Part shown: positions 56,969 to 64,000 of the stretch, one piece after another
How the letters are laid out: every line of letters starts with the position of its first letter
How positions within the stretch are numbered: the stretch's first letter is position 1
Assembly (NCBI RefSeq): GCF_030409945.1
Contig: NZ_JAUFQV010000007.1
Span: 176,023 to 240,022, forward strand
Origin: Vibrio tapetis subsp. quintayensis
GTDB taxonomy: Bacteria > Pseudomonadota > Gammaproteobacteria > Enterobacterales > Vibrionaceae
Direction of reading: 5' to 3'
Length of the DNA stretch: 64,000 nucleotides
Notes under the pieces: generated by a model
What the model was told of the DNA's origin: nothing
Databases searched by the model: none
What the model saw: only the letters and a program-made list of their open reading frames with translations
Program-made: the position numbers and the translations under genes

Positions 56969-57736
56969 TTAGCGATACGTTGCAAAGAAAAAATATCCGG
57001 TAATTGCGCAGCTCATTAAAACAACAAACGATCTAACGTGTTGTTGCGGCAATTTCATCGAGATAGAAGCAGAGTAGTAACCACCAATTAAGGTGCCAAT
57101 CAATACAACGCAACCTTCAGCCCACGCAATAGAACCGTTTAACACAAAGAGTAATATGGCCACGACTGAAACAGCGGAAGACACGACTAATTTCAAACCG
57201 TTCATCACATTAATGTTGTTATGCCCACACAAAGCTAAATAGCTCAGTACGATGATACCCAACCCTGCATTAAAGAACCCACCATAAGTGCTTACGCCTA
57301 ATAGTGTAACGGGCAATATAACAGATTGAATTTTGAACCTATCATTGTGCTTTTCTGTGTGTGCTTGCAGCCATACATTGACTTTCGAACCAAAGATAAA
57401 TAGGGTCGAAGCAAAAAGAAGTAGCCACGGAATCGCAACTTGAAATGATGATTCTGACGTGTTTAATAATAAATATGCACCAGAGGCTCCACCTATTAGG
57501 CTTAATATTATTGTTAGTACGATTTCTTTTTTGTGGTCACGTAATTGATGCCTAAAAGCGTATGCGCCACTTAGGTAACCCGCACATGATGCAAACGTAT
57601 TGGTTGCGTTCGCGATGAGTGGCGGTACGCCCACAAAAATCAGAGCCGGAAATGTGATAAAACTGCCACCACCAGCGATAGAATTTAAAACGCCACCAGC
57701 AAGCCCAGCGATAAAAAGCAAAACAAAATCAACCAT
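56969..57736 (-). CDS. TSUP/TauE-SafE-family membrane transporter
   Basis: 255 residues with seven or eight hydrophobic helices. The N-terminal repeat FIAGLAGGVLNSIAGGGSFITFPAL is the hallmark of the sulfite-exporter TauE/SafE family, and a second related half begins near YGGFFNAGLGIIVLSYLAL. Family members export sulfite, sulfoacetate or other small anions; the substrate here is unknown. First gene of the accessory operon that continues with VOC and GNAT genes. Confidence 0.88.
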   Translation of the reverse strand: MVDFVLLFIAGLAGGVLNSIAGGGSFITFPALIFVGVPPLIANATNTFASCAGYLSGAYAFRHQLRDHKKEIVLTIILSLIGGASGAYLLLNTSESSFQVAIPWLLLFASTLFIFGSKVNVWLQAHTEKHNDRFKIQSVILPVTLLGVSTYGGFFNAGLGIIVLSYLALCGHNNINVMNGLKLVVSSAVSVVAILLFVLNGSIAWAEGCVVLIGTLIGGYYSASISMKLPQQHVRSFVVLMSCAITGYFFFATYR

Positions 57737-57784
57737 ACACTTCCCTGTTAGGCTTTGAAGACACAGTACAGCAGCAAGTTCTCG

Positions 57785-57877
57785 TTAAATGCCAGTGGCC
57801 ACTTTATAATAAACAATCCCAAATAAGCCAGCAAAGACAAGAACCGTTAAAGCAATTTTTAACCAGATGAATTTCAT
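57785..57877 (-). CDS. 30-residue single-span membrane peptide
   Basis: ATG at 57875-57877 follows GGAG at eight bases, and the frame runs 30 codons to TAA. Nearly the whole peptide is one hydrophobic helix (IWLKIALTVLVFAGLFGIVY) with two lysines in the first seven residues. Such tiny proteins often modulate larger membrane proteins; the TSUP gene is just downstream in the same direction. It is too short for certainty. Confidence 0.5.
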   Translation of the reverse strand: MKFIWLKIALTVLVFAGLFGIVYYKVATGI

Positions 57878-58000
57878 ACCAATACTCCATAAATGAATAT
57901 AGCCGTTCCCACATGGGATCTAACACGAATGCTTTTTTCCTTACCACTTAATGTGCACATAATAGATTTTTGCGCGCTTTTTCTTATCATCGAGAGACGT

Positions 58001-58546
58001 TTAAAACTGACTTCGAGTACACAATGTCATCGTAATTTCCGACACTGGTTGCCCATCAATTCGATAGCAATCCGACATTTCGCCTATAACTTGAAAACCA
58101 CATTTTAAATACAATTCCTTGGCCGGGCGGTTATTGGCTAGAACGTTCAGATCAAGCCAATCAATGTTTGTATTCTCGTGGCAAAACTGAATTACTGACT
58201 CCACTAATTTTCTGCCTAAGCCTTGCTTTCTCACACTGGAATCAACGCCCATACCTAATGTCACACGATGGAAACTGTATTCACCATTGTCATGCCGTAA
58301 ATCAATATGACCAAGGATTCGGGCATCATTATCTTTCACTAGCCATAGTTTACGCCAACCGGGTTGTCCTATTTTCGATTCAAAGCCATTTCTAAATTTA
58401 TCTTCTAGTTGCTTTGACACTTGGCAATGCTTCTTAGCGATTGGCTGAAAAAGTGGAGAGTCGTCTGAGGCGTTATCTAACAGCTGTACACCCAAATAAA
58501 CAAAAAATGGCTCTAAGTCTGCTAACGTCGCTTCTACTATTCTCAC
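58001..58546 (-). CDS. GNAT acetyltransferase
   Basis: 181 residues from GTG 58546, which has AAAGGAGG five bases upstream; the in-frame ATG at 58567 is at the ribosome binding site itself. The acetyl-CoA loop is LGMGVDSSVRKQGLGRKLVE, and NNRPAKELYLKCGFQVIGEM is the typical second half. It resembles general GNATs of accessory regions. Own unit. Confidence 0.83.
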   Translation of the reverse strand: MRIVEATLADLEPFFVYLGVQLLDNASDDSPLFQPIAKKHCQVSKQLEDKFRNGFESKIGQPGWRKLWLVKDNDARILGHIDLRHDNGEYSFHRVTLGMGVDSSVRKQGLGRKLVESVIQFCHENTNIDWLDLNVLANNRPAKELYLKCGFQVIGEMSDCYRIDGQPVSEITMTLCTRSQF

Positions 58547-58571
58547 GTATCCTCCTTTACACTTCATTAAT

Positions 58572-58639
58572 CTGTATGAACACGATTAACGTGACGAAGA
58601 CTTCTCAGCATATGCCTATTTCTACGTTCGTGTTAACAG
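58572..58639. repeat. 68-bp imperfect palindrome
   Basis: CTGTATGAACACGATTAACG and CGTTCGTGTTAACAG form long imperfect arms around a central stretch. It lies in the gap after the nucleotidyltransferase gene and before the GNAT gene. It could be a terminator or a degenerate recombination site. Confidence 0.4.
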
Positions 58640-59230
58640 TTATAGTGACACAACAAGTGCGGGCCACTGAATGAGCCAACCCTTTGATTTTATACGATGA
58701 TCAAAAATTTCTCGATGTCGAATAGGGTTATATGTGACGTGTAAGTTAAATAACGATTCCAGACCAAACGCTGAGATACATTCATAACTATCATCAACCC
58801 GTTTTCGAATGGCAACCGCGGTTTCTTTCTCTGGCCAATAGTGCATGGCATCGAGGGAGCTAAGATATGGGGCGTCATGGTTTCGCTCATGCATTCGAGC
58901 TTGATTGCGAACCTGCCAGGTGACATTTGGCATCATTGCTTGTAAGCGAGCTTCATACTCAAGATAGGCATAAGCGTTGCTTTCAATGGGGTCAAAATAG
59001 ATTACATCTAAGTCACTTAACTCTGTGGCACATTTCTTCTGATGGAGGTGATCCCATACTAAATTTCGCACAAAGCCAGCCGCCAAATAGCATTGAGGTA
59101 AGCTGAGTTCGGCAACACAATCAAGTGCGTTAACTCTCAATGAATCTTGTCTAATTAACTCTATAATTATATTTTCTGGTGTTTGATCTACTGACTTGTC
59201 GTTATTCAGCACTAAAGTATATCTCTCCAT
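58640..59230 (-). CDS. Nucleotidyltransferase-fold protein (DUF925-like)
   Basis: 196 residues. YLAAGFVRNLVWDHLHQ and ELSDLDVIYFD give the glycine-containing loop and the DxD pair (SDLDV) of the NTP_transf_6/DUF925 group of minimal nucleotidyltransferases; AIRKRVDDSYECISAFGLESLFNLHV matches the second half. Targets are unknown. Its start lies 29 bp inside the end of the DUF3047 gene, so translation may be coupled. Confidence 0.82.
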   Translation of the reverse strand: MERYTLVLNNDKSVDQTPENIIIELIRQDSLRVNALDCVAELSLPQCYLAAGFVRNLVWDHLHQKKCATELSDLDVIYFDPIESNAYAYLEYEARLQAMMPNVTWQVRNQARMHERNHDAPYLSSLDAMHYWPEKETAVAIRKRVDDSYECISAFGLESLFNLHVTYNPIRHREIFDHRIKSKGWLIQWPALVVSL

Positions 59231-59858
59231 AATACGCTTCGGCCATCAGGCCACTGTTGTCTGTATCGGTCATGATGGCGATGGCATCTATGTAACGGTA
59301 GGCTTCCATATTAGCGTTGTGGCTTCCCTTATCACCAAAATAGTTAATCAAGTCTTGATAGATATTACGTTTCTCGTAGTACCATTTATCGAGACTTGAG
59401 TTTAGCCCACGGGCAGAAACCATTTTGACGCTTGATCCAACATACGCATTATCCCAAGCTTCTCCTTCCTGTTGTGAACCCGACCAAACATAATTGAGCG
59501 CTTTCGTTTTTAAGCCCATGAAACCATCTTCAATGACGACATAGACTCGCGCTGCATAATCATCACCATTTTTGCTCCGTTCATTGAGTTCAGGCAGCGC
59601 TTTAGATACTCGCCACCCCCAACTTAGATATGGTGTTTTCAGTAAATCAAATTGCTTTTTAAACACAAGCCCTGAGGCGCTCTGTTTGCTCGATGCTCTT
59701 AATACCGACTTACCATCCAATTGGACTAGCTCATAATCGGTTTGACGAGAAAATGTTTGCGGCTCCCAATCTTTGATTTCTGCGCTCTCAAAGGAAGTCG
59801 GATTAGCACTAGAGTATTGGCAGAACAACACTAAGATCAATAAAAGATACCTTGTCAC
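59202..59858 (-). CDS. DUF3047 exported protein
   Basis: 218 residues with a Sec signal peptide (LLLILVLFCQYSSAN). The DUF3047 core is shown by PYLSWGWRVSKALPELNER, GDDYAARVYVVIEDGF, LNYVWSGSQQEGEAWDNAY and AIAIMTDTDNSGLMAEAYYG, which end in a beta-rich carbohydrate-binding-like fold. Function unknown. It precedes and overlaps the nucleotidyltransferase gene. Confidence 0.88.
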   Translation of the reverse strand: MTRYLLLILVLFCQYSSANPTSFESAEIKDWEPQTFSRQTDYELVQLDGKSVLRASSKQSASGLVFKKQFDLLKTPYLSWGWRVSKALPELNERSKNGDDYAARVYVVIEDGFMGLKTKALNYVWSGSQQEGEAWDNAYVGSSVKMVSARGLNSSLDKWYYEKRNIYQDLINYFGDKGSHNANMEAYRYIDAIAIMTDTDNSGLMAEAYYGEIYFSAE

Positions 59859-60022
59859 TTAGACTCCTCCGTTTTAATTCACGCTAGGTGCATCGAAATA
59901 TTCAAGACAGCTACCCATAGTACCAAGACTTTGGCCATGTTCTGCAGGATTAGTCACCATGCCAATGCTTTGAAAACTCGCACTTTTGATACCTGGTAGG
60001 AAACAGGTCAATCAGTATGATG

Positions 60023-60499
60023 TTATTGATACTTTGCTGATGTAATGAATTCGCCAAATGTCTCGCACCATACGATGACTGTGTTATAACGCGACGGATT
60101 TATATCTTGGGGGACTTTCACTGAGAAGTTTTCAAAGGTTTTAACATTACCGACAAACACCATACTTGTTTTCAAACGATTAAACTCCGCTTCAGTTTCG
60201 ACAAATTCCGTTGACAGATAAAGCTTATAGTCAGGACCAGGAGCAAGGCTTCCCATCAGCGTAATGTACTCAGAACCAACAGACACTAGGCCGTCACCCC
60301 AATGAAATGTATCACTGTCTTTACGATCTTTTTCGAAACTTGCGGAGTAGAGCTGATCAGATGATAGTTGGGCAATTTCAGATGAAGTCGGCGACTTTGG
60401 TGCAATGAGGATAGGAAGCATATAAATTCCCAGCCCAAACCCAAATGCGCCTACCGATAAGTGAGTGACTAAAAGCACAGCTATGTTTTTAAATTTCAT
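60023..60499 (-). CDS. DM13-domain membrane-anchored protein
   Basis: 158 residues from ATG 60499; an in-frame start at 60526 is possible. An N-terminal hydrophobic helix (IAVLLVTHLSVGAFGFGLGI) anchors it, and the rest is a DM13 domain: WGDGLVSVGSEYITLMGSLAPGPDYKLYLS and VPQDINPSRYNTVIVWCETFGEFIT, with the single cysteine in VIVWCETF characteristic of the family. A redox or electron-transfer role has been suggested for DM13 domains; unproven here. Confidence 0.83.
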   Translation of the reverse strand: MKFKNIAVLLVTHLSVGAFGFGLGIYMLPILIAPKSPTSSEIAQLSSDQLYSASFEKDRKDSDTFHWGDGLVSVGSEYITLMGSLAPGPDYKLYLSTEFVETEAEFNRLKTSMVFVGNVKTFENFSVKVPQDINPSRYNTVIVWCETFGEFITSAKYQ

Positions 60500-60526
60500 A
60501 TCATTACCAATTTTTTTAACAGACAT

Positions 60527-61148
60527 CGATCGCTGCGTAGACCTACGACGGCAACAATATCAAGCACATTTCATAGCCCCAATGGACAGTCATCATTTGT
60601 ACCACATCACTTTCATTATGGCATATATAAAGGCGGTTAAGCTCAACCCTAAGAGTTATTGCTCGCTCAACAGGAACTTACGCAAATCTCTCTCTACGGG
60701 CATAACAAATGAGGGTTATGCGATGTATAACCAGCTTTTACTCCAGCCAAAACCAATTTCTCAGTCGCATCTACGTTGATAGATGTAAACTCTGAATCAG
60801 GTACTAAACCAACATGAGGAGCATGAAGAGCCGCGGTATGCACGGATATCACCAATGTCATCGACTGTTGATCAAGGTGCTTTATCAATGCCGACTACGC
60901 CATGTGTTCGCATTAATTTAATATAGATTGAACGCCCGACCCTACCCGCAGAACCTGTTACCAAAATTCTCATTACGGCACCTTACTAATGATTAACCTC
61001 AAAGCAGGTAACGCTCGCTTAGTTTTGAGCAACGAAACCGAACTTCCTGCATGAACCGTAAACACCATATTAATTTGAACCAAAAATGCCACGCGTTGCG
61101 AATCAGGCTGAATTGCTTATTAGTTTGCGTGCCAAAGTGACACAACGA
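60527..61148. other. Degenerate region around the epimerase remnant
   Basis: Apart from the epimerase pseudogene the region holds no credible gene. A short palindrome, CATAAC-AAATGAGG-GTTATG (60701-60720), marks the truncation point of the pseudogene. Confidence 0.5.
60700..60973 (-). pseudogene. NAD-dependent epimerase, broken
   Basis: On the minus strand the start MRILVTGSAGRVGRSIYIKL is a textbook epimerase/dehydratase NAD-binding loop. After 33 codons an in-frame TGA interrupts it. Homology continues in another frame (VHTAALHAPHVGLVPDSEF, then NVDATEKLVLAGVKAG) after a short deletion, and stops abruptly where a sequence similar to a neighbouring attC-like site begins. At least three lesions are therefore visible: stop, deletion with frameshift, 3' truncation. 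It cannot make a functional enzyme. Confidence 0.8.
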
Positions 61149-61177
61149 TTGATTACTGCTCACTTTAAGACCATAAT
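61149..61177 (+). promoter_or_regulatory. Sigma-70-like promoter of the toxin-antitoxin pair
   Basis: TTGATT (61149-61154) and CATAAT (61172-61177) are spaced by exactly 17 bp, 38 bp before the antitoxin start. An imperfect repeat TGTGACATTTTGACACA follows at 61184-61200, where the antitoxin could bind. Confidence 0.7.
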
Positions 61178-61214
61178 ACACATGTGACATTTTGACACAA
61201 AAGGAAATTACATT

Positions 61215-61487
61215 ATGGCTGCTACTTTACCCCGCATCACTGCTAGAGTTGATGTCGATACACAACACTTACTGACAAAAGCGGCGGCAATTGCTGGCAT
61301 GTCTAGTATTAACTCATTTGTTCTAAGTGCTGCTATCGAAAAAGCCAAACAAGTGATTGAACGTGAGCAAGCACTTAAACTTAGCCAAGCTGATGCCATC
61401 TTACTTATGGACGCTTTAGACCGCCCTGCAACAATCAACTCAAAATTGAAAACTGCTTCTGAACGTTACGAGAGCAAAACTCAATGA
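61215..61487 (+). CDS. DUF1778 antitoxin, ribbon-helix-helix
   Basis: 90 residues behind AAAGGAAATTACATT. The ribbon-helix-helix N-terminus (LPRITARVDVDTQHLLTKAA, SSINSFVLSAAIEKAK) binds DNA as a dimer and the C-terminal helix and tail (LLMDALDRPATINSKLK) wrap and neutralise the GNAT toxin. It overlaps the toxin gene by 4 bp. Autorepression of its own promoter is usual for TacA/AtaR-type pairs. Confidence 0.92.
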   Translation: MAATLPRITARVDVDTQHLLTKAAAIAGMSSINSFVLSAAIEKAKQVIEREQALKLSQADAILLMDALDRPATINSKLKTASERYESKTQ

Positions 61488-61981
61488 TGAACACGGTACT
61501 TCTAGAAAAAGCAAAGCATGATAGGAGTCGGTTCAACAGCGGTATTGAAGCTCTTAATAACTACCTGAAAGTAATGGCGAGTCAGCAAGCAAAGAAAGAC
61601 AACACCAGAACTTTCGTTTTAGAAGATGATAACGATAGCACGCATGTCATTGGCTTTTATACACTAACAATGACACCCATTGATTTGAAGGCTTTATCCG
61701 ATAAGCTACAAAAAAAACACCAATCATCGACTTCTGGTGGTCTAATTGCCCGTTTAGCAGTCGATGAACGCTACAAAGGTAAAGGCTTTGGCGAGTGGTT
61801 GCTTATTGATGCACTCAGAAAACTACTAGCAGCCAGTGATAGCGTCGCATTTCCTGTAGTTATTGTTGACGCCAAAGACGGTGCAAAAGACTTCTACGAG
61901 CGATATGGATTCCAAGCGTTTCAGGATACAGAAAATAAACTCTTTATTACCATTTCTGATGTAAGAGCGAATTTAGGCTAG
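61484..61981 (+). CDS. GNAT-type toxin (TacT/AtaT-like)
   Basis: 165 residues. Toxins of this family acetylate charged tRNA and block translation. The acetyl-CoA loop is ARLAVDERYKGKGFGEWLL, and VDAKDGAKDFYERYGFQAF is the conserved end with the catalytic tyrosine. The neighbouring DUF1778 antitoxin and 4-bp overlap make the type II assignment secure. It carries its own promoter with the antitoxin, typical of cassette-borne pairs. An attC-like site starts 22 bp after its stop. Confidence 0.92.
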   Translation: MMNTVLLEKAKHDRSRFNSGIEALNNYLKVMASQQAKKDNTRTFVLEDDNDSTHVIGFYTLTMTPIDLKALSDKLQKKHQSSTSGGLIARLAVDERYKGKGFGEWLLIDALRKLLAASDSVAFPVVIVDAKDGAKDFYERYGFQAFQDTENKLFITISDVRANLG

Positions 61982-62002
61982 TTAACTGCTAGCCTCCTAG
62001 TA

Positions 62003-62107
62003 AGCTAACGCCGCCATAATTTGTACCTACGCAACACTAACCAAACCCACCGCACTCCATACCAAAAATGCGGAGTGTAACGCATCAATTTAATGGCATT
62101 GTTGAAC
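62003..62107. repeat. attC-like quasi-palindrome 1
   Basis: A 105-bp element bounded by AGCTAAC (62003-62009) and GTTGAAC (62101-62107). Outer arms are complementary in blocks (AACGCCGCCAT with ATGGCATTGTT) and an inner stem CGCACTCC/GGAGTG closes the centre, the hallmark of integron attC sites. One end differs from the core consensus by one position. Confidence 0.55.
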
Positions 62108-62379
62108 GAAGCCATACGAACCTGCCCGTTCTGCCAGCATGACATGGCGTGCGTCGGAATAACGCGACCGAGATAGCCGAAAGGAAAACATAATAAGGAT
62201 AATGACCGAAGTAAAATCAGAGGAGAGACGAACAAAAAGAAGAAGAGAAAACAGCTAACTGATTAATAAGATTGCTGTCGCAACCTTACCTCAGCCTCGC
62301 TCGCCTTGAGAAAAGTCTCAGAGCGATGCGCCCACCACACCAGATCGCACAATTTACTATAAGAAGTGGCAACGGGCTT
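62108..62379. other. Cassette-like stretch without a clear gene
   Basis: The DNA between the two attC-like sites has no ORF I trust; frames that cross it run into the sites. It may be an ORF-less or decayed cassette. Confidence 0.35.
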
Positions 62380-62436
62380 GTTCAACACTCGGGATTTAAC
62401 GCTGGCTACGCAGAGCTTAATCCTCATTTGTTAGGT
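62380..62436 (-). repeat. attC-like site 2, 57 bp
   Basis: On the minus strand the site starts ACCTAAC and ends GTTGAAC, both matching the integron core consensus (RYYYAAC and GTTRRRY). Between them GGATTAAGC pairs with GCGTTAAATCC. At 57 bp it equals the shortest known attC sites. It begins 10 bp after the stop of the DUF6404-like gene, exactly where a cassette's attC belongs. Confidence 0.65.
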
Positions 62437-62446
62437 TTTGGCGCTA

Positions 62447-62797
62447 TTAACCCAAAGAACCCCACTCCGACAGGTTTAACTGCTTTCTTCTAACAAAGTA
62501 AAATGTCGCCATGATGAGCCCAAACAAAACACCACCAATCAAAGACATATAGACAGCTTCGAGAACAGGCTTATCCGCGTCACTCCAAACTATAAACCAA
62601 TTTAGAATACCCCAAACAGGAGCGAACGTGATGGCTGAAATAATCCAATTATTCATGAACGTCTGATAATAAGGCGGCGGAAAGTTTAGCCCAATTTTGC
62701 ATAGTAACTTGGCTATTGGTGGGTTGTAATTCGATTTCCAAACACCTTTATCATTGAGCTCTTTATGTGCAAATTGGAGCTTCGTTTGATAATCCAT
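62447..62797 (-). CDS. DUF6404-like membrane protein, cassette-borne
   Basis: 116 residues with two predicted membrane helices (IISAITFAPVWGILNWFIVW and LIGGVLFGLIMATFYFV) and an N-terminal soluble segment, KELNDKGVWKSNYNPPIAKL, that is typical of DUF6404 proteins often found as integron cassettes in vibrios. GGGGGT precedes the start. It is flanked by a GTTAGGT core 33 bp before the start and attC-like site 2 just after its stop, so gene and sites have the correct cassette order on the minus strand. Function unknown. Confidence 0.75.
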   Translation of the reverse strand: MDYQTKLQFAHKELNDKGVWKSNYNPPIAKLLCKIGLNFPPPYYQTFMNNWIISAITFAPVWGILNWFIVWSDADKPVLEAVYMSLIGGVLFGLIMATFYFVRRKQLNLSEWGSLG

Positions 62798-62845
62798 GAT
62801 ACCCCCTTAATTCCATTTTACCGCGGAAAAACCTAACGCCCCGTT

Positions 62846-64000
62846 CTTGCGAATCCCCTCATAATTAACCCTAAAAACAATGAGGTAGACGCGCACCGCT
62901 GCCGTTGATTTAATGAATATCGCCAAACACACATTTTAATCAAATGAGCTCACGATGCGCGATATTCAGATTCTACAGCAAACCTTACAAAACCAATGCC
63001 CCTCGATTCACAAAAAACGGCTTAATTCTCTGATACTTGCCACAAAGAGCGTGCTTGACGGCTCTGATTTAACCCTAACTAAGCTAGGTCGCCGACTAGA
63101 AACGAATACCACGGTAAAACATGCAATTAAGCGTGTTGATAGGCTACTTGGAAATCGCCAACTCCACCGTGAAAAAGACCTTATTTATAGGTGGCATGCT
63201 CACTTAATAACGGGATCGAATCCCTGTCCAGTAGTCCTTGTTGATTGGTCTGATGTTCGTGAGCAACTTCGTTATATGACGTTGAGAGCATCCGTTGCTC
63301 TGGATGGCCGAGCCATCACAATCTTCGAGCAAGTTTTTGAATATGGCCAATATAACTCACCTAAAAGCCACCAATCATTCCTCGATAAATTGCAGGATAT
63401 TTTGCCCAATAGAACCTGCCCAATCATCGTTTCTGATGCTGGTTTTCGGAATACCTGGTTCCGACAAGTTCAGGGAAAAGGTTGGTTTTGGTTAGGTCGT
63501 GTCCGAGGTGAAGTCTCAATAAAACAACCGGATAAACCTTGGGTCTCAAACAAAAATTTTTATCCAAATGCCGTACATAAACCAAAGTACCTTGGCCATT
63601 GTTTATTAGCCAAAAGAGCGCCGATACCTTGTGAAGCCTATGTTTACAAAGGATTAGAGAAAGGTCGAAAAGCCCAGCGCCACAGTAGAACCAGTCAAAA
63701 GCACTCCGCTACTCATCTTTACCAACGCAGCGCGAAAGAGCCGTGGTTACTCGCGACTAACGTCCCTCGACACATCTTAAATGAAGTGCAAATTACTAAT
63801 CTGTACGCTAAGCGTATGCAAATAGAAGAGGCATTCCGTGACTTAAAAAGTACCGCTTATGGGATCGCACTTCGTCACAATAGAACTCGCAGTACTAAAA
63901 GGTTAGATATTCTGCTTCTAATTGCGTTGCTCGCAGAAATCTTGATGTGGTGGAATGGCCTGATTGCGGTCCAAGCCAAGTGGCATTTTGACTTCCAAGC
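62846..64000 (+). mobile_element. IS10-like insertion sequence (IS4 family), left part
   Basis: The left end near 62846 contains AATCCCCTCATAATT, close to the terminal repeat of IS10 (GATCCCCTCATAATT). The transposase gene starts about 110 bp inside. The right end is beyond the window. It stands immediately next to an attC core (ACCTAAC at 62831), which it appears to have split. Confidence 0.8.
62955..64000 (+). CDS. IS4/IS10-family transposase, 3' end beyond window
   Basis: Continuous frame of 348 codons from ATG 62955 to the window edge. It follows IS10 transposase closely (IHKKRLNSLILATKSVLDGS; RVDRLLGNRQLH). The catalytic triad is complete: Asp in VVLVDWSDVRE, Asp in IIVSDAGFRN, and Glu in the YREK signature YAKRMQIEEAFRDLKS. 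No frameshift is seen, so the enzyme may be active if the rest is intact. Confidence 0.92.
   Translation, partial: MRDIQILQQTLQNQCPSIHKKRLNSLILATKSVLDGSDLTLTKLGRRLETNTTVKHAIKRVDRLLGNRQLHREKDLIYRWHAHLITGSNPCPVVLVDWSDVREQLRYMTLRASVALDGRAITIFEQVFEYGQYNSPKSHQSFLDKLQDILPNRTCPIIVSDAGFRNTWFRQVQGKGWFWLGRVRGEVSIKQPDKPWVSNKNFYPNAVHKPKYLGHCLLAKRAPIPCEAYVYKGLEKGRKAQRHSRTSQKHSATHLYQRSAKEPWLLATNVPRHILNEVQITNLYAKRMQIEEAFRDLKSTAYGIALRHNRTRSTKRLDILLLIALLAEILMWWNGLIAVQAKWHFDFQ

Noticed and set aside
55436..60499. Whole minus-strand accessory run as an integron array
   Set aside because: Gene content fits, but most gaps are too short for attC sites and only one doubtful palindrome was found.
60694..60888. 64-codon ORF as an intact small gene
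   Set aside because: It is the middle fragment of the broken epimerase, in a different frame from the start.
62005..62235. 76-codon minus-strand ORF as a gene
   Set aside because: Its C-terminal half is the translation of attC-like site 1, a common artefact in integron arrays.
62272..62493. 73-codon plus-strand ORF as a gene
   Set aside because: It runs through attC-like site 2 and ends inside the DUF6404-like gene; no ribosome binding site.

Overview
The window looks like chromosomal DNA of a marine gamma-proteobacterium, most likely a Vibrio of the Harveyi clade. The pointers are an ectABC osmolyte operon, DUF3612-type regulation of the glyoxylate shunt, DUF1415/DUF2058/DUF3297/DUF3859 families, a BtuCD-CobU-CobT block and cassette-like DNA at the right end. 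A complete sucrose PTS operon fits a sucrose-positive species such as V. alginolyticus. The species is inferred; no rRNA gene or phylogenetic marker was tested.

Layout. 1-2.0 kb: a truncated periplasmic binding-like protein and a probably 5'-truncated helical protein. 2.1-7.2 kb: sucrose operon scrB-scrA-scrK with divergent LacI-type scrR; a 30-bp inverted repeat lies between them. 7.3-12.5 kb: an accessory stretch with a start-less ORF, an overlapping pair of unknown genes, and a translationally coupled methyltransferase plus a PLD/SF2-helicase/S24-like fusion protein, which is the best defence-system candidate here. 12.5-14.0 kb: DUF3859 and YgjP-like metallopeptidase. 14.2-16.4 kb: ectABC without the linked aspartokinase. 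16.8-20.5 kb: a zinc-ribbon-like protein, small membrane proteins, an EF-hand protein, and a stand-alone protein copied from an internal domain of malate synthase G. 20.6-32.9 kb: beta-mannosidase, K+ channel, RlmF, an HPt/response-regulator pair with a gutted HD-GYP domain, glutaredoxin, a LysR/MFS pair, DUF1415, DbpA, YjbR-like and an NTP pyrophosphohydrolase. 33.1-38.9 kb: isocitrate lyase, malate synthase G and the divergent DUF3612 regulator. 38.9-43 kb: an RhlE-like helicase, two small overlapping genes and an N-terminally extended GAPDH. 43-47.8 kb: btuD, btuC, astE, cobU, cobT. 48-55.4 kb: NIT-domain chemoreceptor, NAD(P)-binding protein, cystine symporter, DUF2058, PAS-GAF-GGDEF cyclase, DUF3297. 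55.4-60.5 kb: a run of minus-strand accessory genes (three GNATs, VOC, TSUP, a 30-aa membrane peptide, nucleotidyltransferase, DUF3047, DM13). 60.7-64 kb: an epimerase pseudogene, a DUF1778/GNAT toxin-antitoxin pair, attC-like sites around a DUF6404-like cassette, and an IS10-like element running off the end.

How the parts relate. The DUF3612 regulator probably controls malate synthase G from the shared intergenic region. A 45-bp element just upstream of the regulator recurs, 39 of 45 identical, upstream of the stand-alone malate-synthase-domain gene 17 kb away. That gene therefore seems to be a degenerate partial duplicate that kept its promoter, lost every catalytic residue and stayed open. 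The ect, scr and btu/cob blocks are conventional metabolic units. The right end looks like integron cassettes invaded by an insertion sequence.
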